Source: Burkholderiaceae bacterium
GTDB lineage: Bacteria > Pseudomonadota > Gammaproteobacteria > Burkholderiales > Burkholderiaceae_C
DNA length: 64,000 nt
Direction: 5' to 3'
Assembly: GCA_024235955.1 (NCBI GenBank)
Contig: JACKLJ010000001.1
Location: 1,225,501-1,289,500, forward strand
Shown: positions 59,522 to 64,000 of the stretch, piece after piece
Layout of the letters: every line of letters begins with the position of its first letter
Position numbering within the stretch: position 1 is the stretch's first letter
The notes under the pieces: generated by a model
The model's input: the letters and a program-made list of their open reading frames with translations, nothing else
Databases searched by the model: none
What the model was told of the DNA's origin: nothing
Position numbers and translations under genes: made by a program

Positions 59522-60675
59522 ACACACCTCAAGACGACCCCCGCGCCGGCAGCCGCCAGCCGGTGCTCTGGTTCGCCGGCGGCGCGGCCGTGCTGCTGAT
59601 CGTCATCGCCCTGGTGGCGGTGCTGATGTTCTCCAGCGAATTCGGCCGCAAGCCGGATCGCCCGCCGCTGCTGCCCAGCACCACCCTGCACGAGACACCC
59701 ACGCCCACCGTGGCCCGCACGCCGCCGCCCGACAACGCGCCGCCGTCGCCGGTGGCCGCGGCCGCCAGCGCCCCGGCCTCCGCGGCCAGTGCCGCCAGTG
59801 CGTCGGCCGGCGCCCAGAACGGCGCGGCAGCCGTGGCGCAGGGCGCGGCCGAGCCGGCGGCGCACAAGGCCGGCTTCACGCCGCCGGCCGAGCGCGAGAT
59901 ACCCGCCGGCCCGATGGGCGACGTGATCCGCCAGGGCGAGCAGATCTTCCTGCACACGGCGGCCAACGCGAAAGGCTTTGTCGGCAACAGCCTGAACTGC
60001 GTCAACTGCCACCTGGATGCTGGCCGCCGGCCCGATTCGGCGCCACTGTGGGGCGCCTACGTGAGCTACCCGGCCTACCGCTCCAAGACCAAGGAGGTGG
60101 ACACCTTTGCCAGCCGCCTGCGCGGCTGCTTCATGTACAGCATGAACGGCAAGGCGCCCCCGGAAGGCGGCCCGGTGCTGGTGGCGCTGGAAAGCTACGC
60201 CTACTGGCTGGCCAAGGGCGCGCCCACCGGCGAGAAGCTGCCGGGCGCCGGCTACCCCAAGGTGCCCAAGCCGCCGCAGGCGCCCGACATCGAGCGCGGC
60301 CGCGCCGTGTTCGCCGCCCAATGCGCGCTCTGCCATGGCGCGGACGGGCAGGGCCAGCGCGCCGGCGACACGCAGGTGTACCCGCCGTTGTGGGGCGCGC
60401 GTTCCTTCAACTGGGGCGCGGGCATGGCGGGCGTGGACAAGGCGGCCGGCTTCATCAAGGCCAACATGCCGTTCTCCAAAGCCAACACGCTGACCGACCA
60501 GGAAGCGTGGGACGTGGCCCAGTTCATGGACGCCCAGGAGCGCCCGCAGGACCCGCGCTTCGACGGCAACATCGCCAGCACGCGCAAAAAGTTCCACGAT
60601 TCCGAGTACTCGCTCTACGGCCAGACCGTGAACGGCAAGCTGCTCGGTCAGGGCACGCCAGCGGCCAGGCGCTGA
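59518..60675 (+). CDS. TsdA-like thiosulfate dehydrogenase (diheme)
   Basis: Oxidises two thiosulfate to tetrathionate and passes electrons to a c-type cytochrome. The 385-residue protein has an N-terminal membrane anchor (VLLIVIALVAVLMF, residues 25-38), a Pro/Ala-rich spacer, haem sites CVNCH (161-165) and CALCH (269-273), and the TsdA-type motif SRLRGCFMYSMNG with Cys204, placed to be the unusual Cys axial haem ligand. The ATG at 59518 overlaps the TsdB-like stop. Other diheme SoxAX-like cytochromes remain possible. Confidence 0.8.
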   Translation: MNTPQDDPRAGSRQPVLWFAGGAAVLLIVIALVAVLMFSSEFGRKPDRPPLLPSTTLHETPTPTVARTPPPDNAPPSPVAAAASAPASAASAASASAGAQNGAAAVAQGAAEPAAHKAGFTPPAEREIPAGPMGDVIRQGEQIFLHTAANAKGFVGNSLNCVNCHLDAGRRPDSAPLWGAYVSYPAYRSKTKEVDTFASRLRGCFMYSMNGKAPPEGGPVLVALESYAYWLAKGAPTGEKLPGAGYPKVPKPPQAPDIERGRAVFAAQCALCHGADGQGQRAGDTQVYPPLWGARSFNWGAGMAGVDKAAGFIKANMPFSKANTLTDQEAWDVAQFMDAQERPQDPRFDGNIASTRKKFHDSEYSLYGQTVNGKLLGQGTPAARR

Positions 60676-60784
60676 GGGGCGCGATGCCGGCGCCCGGTTG
60701 GGTCGCAGGCACGTCACAGGTGCGCATGCGGGTGCATGCGAGCCTGGGCGCGCGCATGGCATGTGCTTGCAGCGCGCATCTTTA

Positions 60785-60840
60785 TGCTACTTAATTTGTA
60801 GCTGCCTGCGCCTGCTGCACAAGGGCCGCGGGCTGATCTG
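60785..60840 (-). repeat. family A dispersed element, copy 21
   Basis: Reverse orientation: TGCTACTTAATTTGTAGCTG, CCTGCGCCTGCTGCACAAGG, GCCGCGGGCTGATCTG. The CTAC/GTAG hairpin end is intact. Confidence 0.88.
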
Positions 60841-60977
60841 GCATTGAATCCGGAGCCTTGTGCGCTCACCTGGCGGGCCTGCGTTCGGCCGGCCGGCAGC
60901 GATGCGCGGGCACCCGCCGGCGCCTGTCGCCGCGGCGACGCAGCGCGGGTGCGGGCCGGCGCGCCTCATGGATTCCC

Positions 60978-60985
60978 TGTATACA
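60978..60985 (+). promoter_or_regulatory. candidate GntR-type operator
   Basis: Perfect palindrome TGTATACA within CTGTATACAAC, 121 bases before the dctP start. GntR-family regulators (FCD type) often bind TTGTATACAA-like sites upstream of TRAP and sugar-acid genes. No GntR gene is in the window. Confidence 0.4.
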
Positions 60986-61105
60986 ACCGCTGCCTCATAC
61001 GCACTAGAGTGTCGTCTCGCTCCGGCGCGGGCGGAGGCGGGCACGACCCTGCCGCCCGGACACCCGCCGCAGTGCCTCCAACACCCACAAGCTAGGAGAC
61101 TTCCC

Positions 61106-62116
61106 ATGCAACAGCAATCCCCCTGGGCGCGCCGCCTGCGCGGCGCCATCGTCCTGCTGGCCGGCGCCGCCTGCCTGCCCGCCATGGCCGACATGACGCT
61201 CAAGGCCTCGCACCAGTTCCCCGGCGGCAAGGGCGACGTGCGCGACGAGATGGTGCAGATCATCGCCCGCGAGGTCAACGCGGCCAAGGTCGGCCTGGAG
61301 ATCAAGGTCTACCCCGGCGCCAGCCTGGTCAAGGCCAACGAGCAGTGGAAGGCCATGCAGACCGGCCAGATCGACATGACCTCGTTCCCGCTCGACTACG
61401 CCTCGGGCTTCCACCCGCAGTTCGGCGCCACGCTGATGCCGGGCCTGGTCAAGAGCCACGAGCATGCCCTGCGGCTGAACAAGTCGCCCTTCATGGACGA
61501 AATCCGCAAGGTGGTCGAGCAGGGCGGCGCCCACGTGCTGGCCGACGCCTGGCTGGCCGGCGCCTTTGGCGGCAAGGAAAAATGCATCCGCAAGCCCGAC
61601 GACGTGCAGGGCATGAAGATCCGCTCGGCCGGCGCCACCTTCGCGCGCATGTGGGCGGGGGCGGGTGCCTCCATCGTCTCGATTTCCTCCAACGAGGTCT
61701 ACAACGCGCTGCAGCAGGGCGTGGCCACCGGCACCGACACCTCCACCGGCTCGATGGTCTCGTTCCGGCTGTACGAGCAGCTCAAGTGCGTGACCGCCCC
61801 CGGCGACAACGCGCTGTGGTTCATGTATGAGCCGGTGCTGATCTCCAAGCGCACCTGGGACAAGCTGGACGACAAGCAGAAGGCCGTGCTCAAGGCCGCC
61901 TCCGCCAAGGCCGAGGCCTACTTTGCCGCCGAGTCGAAGAAGCTGGACGACAAGATGGTCGAAGCCTTCAAGAAGGCCGGCGACGAGGTTGTCACGCTGA
62001 CCGACGCCGAGTTCGACGCCTGGCGCGCCGTGGCGCAGAAGACCTCCTACAAGGAGTTTGGCGAGAAGGTGCCCGGCGGCAAGGAGCTGATCGAGAAGGC
62101 ACTGAGTGTCAAGTAA
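61106..62116 (+). CDS. dctP: TRAP transporter substrate-binding protein (DctP type)
   Basis: Periplasmic binding protein, 336 residues with a signal peptide (AIVLLAGAACLPAMA). Motifs typical of DctP: LKASHQFPGGKGDVRDEM, IKVYPGASLVKANEQWKAMQTGQIDMTSFPL, KPDDVQGMKIRSAGATFARMWAGAGAS (substrate Arg region), SSNEVYNALQQGVATGTDTSTGS. The substrate, probably a carboxylate, is not known. The ATG at 61106 follows TAGGAGACTTCCC. It overlaps dctQ by 11 bases. Confidence 0.92.
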   Translation: MQQQSPWARRLRGAIVLLAGAACLPAMADMTLKASHQFPGGKGDVRDEMVQIIAREVNAAKVGLEIKVYPGASLVKANEQWKAMQTGQIDMTSFPLDYASGFHPQFGATLMPGLVKSHEHALRLNKSPFMDEIRKVVEQGGAHVLADAWLAGAFGGKEKCIRKPDDVQGMKIRSAGATFARMWAGAGASIVSISSNEVYNALQQGVATGTDTSTGSMVSFRLYEQLKCVTAPGDNALWFMYEPVLISKRTWDKLDDKQKAVLKAASAKAEAYFAAESKKLDDKMVEAFKKAGDEVVTLTDAEFDAWRAVAQKTSYKEFGEKVPGGKELIEKALSVK

Positions 62117-62672
62117 CGCCGAGCCCGGCATCGAGGTGCTGGCCGGCGCGCGCCTGCCAGCCTGGGCGGCGGCGGTGAACGCGCTGTCGCGCGTGTTCGG
62201 CGTGCTGGCGGCCGGGCTGATCGTGCTGTCGATCGGCGTGGTCTGCCAGATGGTGTTCGTGCGCGCCGCGCTTGGGCAATCGGCCATCTGGCAGACCGAG
62301 TTCGTCACCTTCGCCATCGTGGCCGCCACCTTTCTGGGTGCGCCCTACATCCTGCTCACGCGCGGTCACGTGGCGGTGGACGTGCTGCCGCTGATGCTGG
62401 GCCACGGCGCGCGGCGCTGGCTGTTCCTGGGTGGCTACCTGGTGGCGCTGGCGTTCTGCGCGCTGTTCTTCTGGGCTTCCGTGCCTTGGTGGTACGACGC
62501 CTTCGCCACCGGCCAGACCACCTCGTCGATCTGGCGCGCGCGGGTGTGGATTCCCTACCTCTCGGTGCCGGTGGGCCTGGGCCTGCTGTGCCTGCAGATG
62601 CTCACCCAGATCCTGCTGGTGCTCACGCACCGTACGCTGCCGTTCAATCTGCGGCCGGAAGAAAGCCTTTAG
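62106..62672 (+). CDS. dctQ: TRAP transporter small permease (DctQ)
   Basis: A 188-residue protein with four membrane helices (about 31-54, 66-86, 105-127 and 149-171) and the DctQ-like IWQTEFVTFAIVAATFLGAPYILLTRGHVAVDVLPLML. The start is GTG at 62106, inside the end of dctP, indicating translational coupling. Confidence 0.92.
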   Translation: MSSNAEPGIEVLAGARLPAWAAAVNALSRVFGVLAAGLIVLSIGVVCQMVFVRAALGQSAIWQTEFVTFAIVAATFLGAPYILLTRGHVAVDVLPLMLGHGARRWLFLGGYLVALAFCALFFWASVPWWYDAFATGQTTSSIWRARVWIPYLSVPVGLGLLCLQMLTQILLVLTHRTLPFNLRPEESL

Positions 62673-62682
62673 GAATTCACCC

Positions 62683-63990
62683 ATGAGCCCGTTGATGATC
62701 GGCCTCCTGATCTTCGCCGTGACCACGCTGGTGCTGGCCACGGGCCTTCCCATCGCCTTCGGCCTCGGCGCCGTGGCGCTGGGCTTCATGCTGATCTTCG
62801 ACGGCTGGAGCAGCGTGCACTTCATCCCGGAGACCATCTTCTCCGGCCTCAACGATTTCACCCTGGTCTCGCTGCCCATGTTCGTGATCATGGGTGCGGC
62901 GGTGGCCTGTTCGCGCGCCGGCAGCGACCTGTACGAGGCACTGGCGCGCTGGCTTTACCGCGTGCCGGGCTCGCTGGTGGTGTCCAACATCGGCGCCTGC
63001 GCGCTGTTCTCGGCGCTCACGGGCTCGTCGCCCGCCACCTGCGCGGCCATCGGCAAGATGGGCATCCCCGAGATGCGCAAGCGCGGCTACGACGCCGACC
63101 TAGCCACCGGCGCCATCGCCGCCGGCGGCACGCTGGGCATCCTGATTCCGCCCTCGGTCACCATGATCCTGTACGGCATCGCATCGGAGACCTCGATCGG
63201 CCGCCTTTTCATCGCCGGCATCCTGCCGGGGCTGCTGCTGGTCGGGCTGTTCATGGCCTGGTCCATCTTCCTGAGCTGGAAGCGCGGCACCCGGCTGGTG
63301 GATCAGGACCGCGTCTACTCGCTGCGCGAGAAGCTGGAGCTAATGCCGCGCCTGCTGCCCTTCATCCTGGTCATCATCGGCGTGGTGTATGCGCTCTATG
63401 GCGGGGTCGCCACGCCGTCGGAGGCGGCGGGCGTGGGCGCCATGCTGTGCCTGCTGATGGTGGTGGTGATCTACCGCATGTGGCGCCCGGCCGACTTGTG
63501 GGCCATCCTGCGCGACGGGCTGCGTGAATCCGGCATGCTGCTGATGATCATCGGTACCTCCATCCTGTTCGGCTACATGATGAGTTCGCTGCAGGTCACG
63601 CAGGCGGTGGCGCAGACCATCGCCGACATGCAGGTGAACCGCTGGGTGGTGCTGGCTGCCATCAACCTGCTGCTGCTGGTAGCCGGGTGCTTCCTGCCGC
63701 CGGCGGCCATCATCCTGATGACCACCCCGATCCTGATGCCGGTGATCACCGCCGCCGGCTTCGACCCGATCTGGTTCGGCGTCATCCTCACCATCAACAT
63801 GGAACTGGGCCTGATCACCCCGCCCGTGGGCCTGAACCTGTTCGTCATCAACGGCATCACGCCCGACGTCAGCCTGCCCACCATCCTGCGCGGCGCCTTC
63901 CCCTTCATGCTGTGCATGGTCATCGCCATCGTCATCCTGTGCGTGTTTCCGGAAATCGCTACCTGGCTGCCGGCGAAGGTGATGGGGTAA
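62683..63990 (+). CDS. dctM: TRAP transporter large permease (DctM)
   Basis: A 435-residue protein with about 12 membrane segments. Signature stretches: LPMFVIMGAAVACSRAG, LFSALTGSSPATCAAIGKMGIPEMRKRGYD, AAGGTLGILIPPSVTMILYGI and ELGLITPPVGLNLFVINGI. It forms the sodium-driven transport core with DctQ and receives substrate from DctP. The gene ends 10 bases before the window edge. Confidence 0.94.
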   Translation: MSPLMIGLLIFAVTTLVLATGLPIAFGLGAVALGFMLIFDGWSSVHFIPETIFSGLNDFTLVSLPMFVIMGAAVACSRAGSDLYEALARWLYRVPGSLVVSNIGACALFSALTGSSPATCAAIGKMGIPEMRKRGYDADLATGAIAAGGTLGILIPPSVTMILYGIASETSIGRLFIAGILPGLLLVGLFMAWSIFLSWKRGTRLVDQDRVYSLREKLELMPRLLPFILVIIGVVYALYGGVATPSEAAGVGAMLCLLMVVVIYRMWRPADLWAILRDGLRESGMLLMIIGTSILFGYMMSSLQVTQAVAQTIADMQVNRWVVLAAINLLLLVAGCFLPPAAIILMTTPILMPVITAAGFDPIWFGVILTINMELGLITPPVGLNLFVINGITPDVSLPTILRGAFPFMLCMVIAIVILCVFPEIATWLPAKVMG

Positions 63991-64000
63991 GGCGCTTTGC

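Larger units (their letters stand above)
60676..61105 (+). other. 430-base intergenic region before the TRAP operon
   Basis: Holds family A copy 21 (60785-60840) and an 8-bp palindrome TGTATACA (60978-60985). No convincing gene. The last 20 bases contain the dctP ribosome-binding site (TAGGAGAC). No clear -10/-35 pair could be placed. Confidence 0.6.

Overview
The window is high-GC (roughly 65-70% by eye), densely coded chromosome from a betaproteobacterium, most likely family Comamonadaceae (Burkholderiales). Grounds: the ilvB-ilvN-ilvC-pssA-leuA order, a phaC-phaA-phaB polyhydroxybutyrate locus, the yicC / Ser-Thr kinase / PP2C / rph / rdgB / hemW block, a sigma-DUF3619-DUF3106-RDD operon, and many copies of a short dispersed repeat that I associate with this family. 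No rRNA, tRNA, CRISPR array, insertion sequence or prophage was seen.

Layout. 1-5.6 kb: a thiolase start cut by the window edge, PPK2, an SDR, a secreted intradiol dioxygenase, an RluA-type pseudouridine synthase coupled to a HugZ-like protein, and a degenerate kinase/receiver protein. 5.7-9 kb: two multiheme c-type cytochromes, an OmpA-like lipoprotein and a FecR protein. 9.2-15 kb: dusC, a DUF808 membrane protein, a BLUF photoreceptor, a gene broken by a stop codon, an OmpA protein, and a frameshifted glycine-rich IPTL-CTERM surface protein. 15-27.5 kb: acyl-CoA ligase, NUDIX, SDR, gshA, SGNH esterase, then yicC, kinase/phosphatase, rph, rdgB, hemW, csbD. 27.5-31 kb: LOG-family protein, dgkA and an ECF sigma operon. 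31-39.2 kb: branched-chain amino acid synthesis (ilvBNC), pssA and two adjacent, different 2-isopropylmalate synthases behind a leucine-codon leader peptide and terminator. 39.3-46.7 kb: a PBP7-type endopeptidase, NUDIX-aat-bpt-iclR, MarR, OmpA lipoprotein, maiA-pgeF. 46.8-52 kb: phaCAB and dusA. 52-57 kb: DMT exporter with a MarR-GNAT fusion regulator, a MerR/hydrolase pair with a textbook operator, and a short AT-richer patch with two small proteins. 57-64 kb: trmJ-like methyltransferase, cysE, a TsdB/TsdA-like thiosulfate dehydrogenase pair and a TRAP transporter (dctPQM).

The most striking unexplained structure is a dispersed element of about 55 bp ('family A' below), with 21 recognisable copies, about one per 3 kb, in both orientations. 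Its 3' end is a small hairpin whose arms vary between copies while staying complementary. Most copies lie between genes, but three sit in frame inside conserved enzymes (DusC, PgeF, TrmJ-like), one forms the N-terminal lead of an RluA-type synthase, and others supply start or stop codons. This resembles the protein-coding palindromic elements of Rickettsia. Other notable points are the leuA attenuator with an apparently leaderless leader peptide, the exact BLUF residue spacing, the palindromic MerR and MarR operators, and frequent GTGA/TTGA/ATGA start-stop overlaps.
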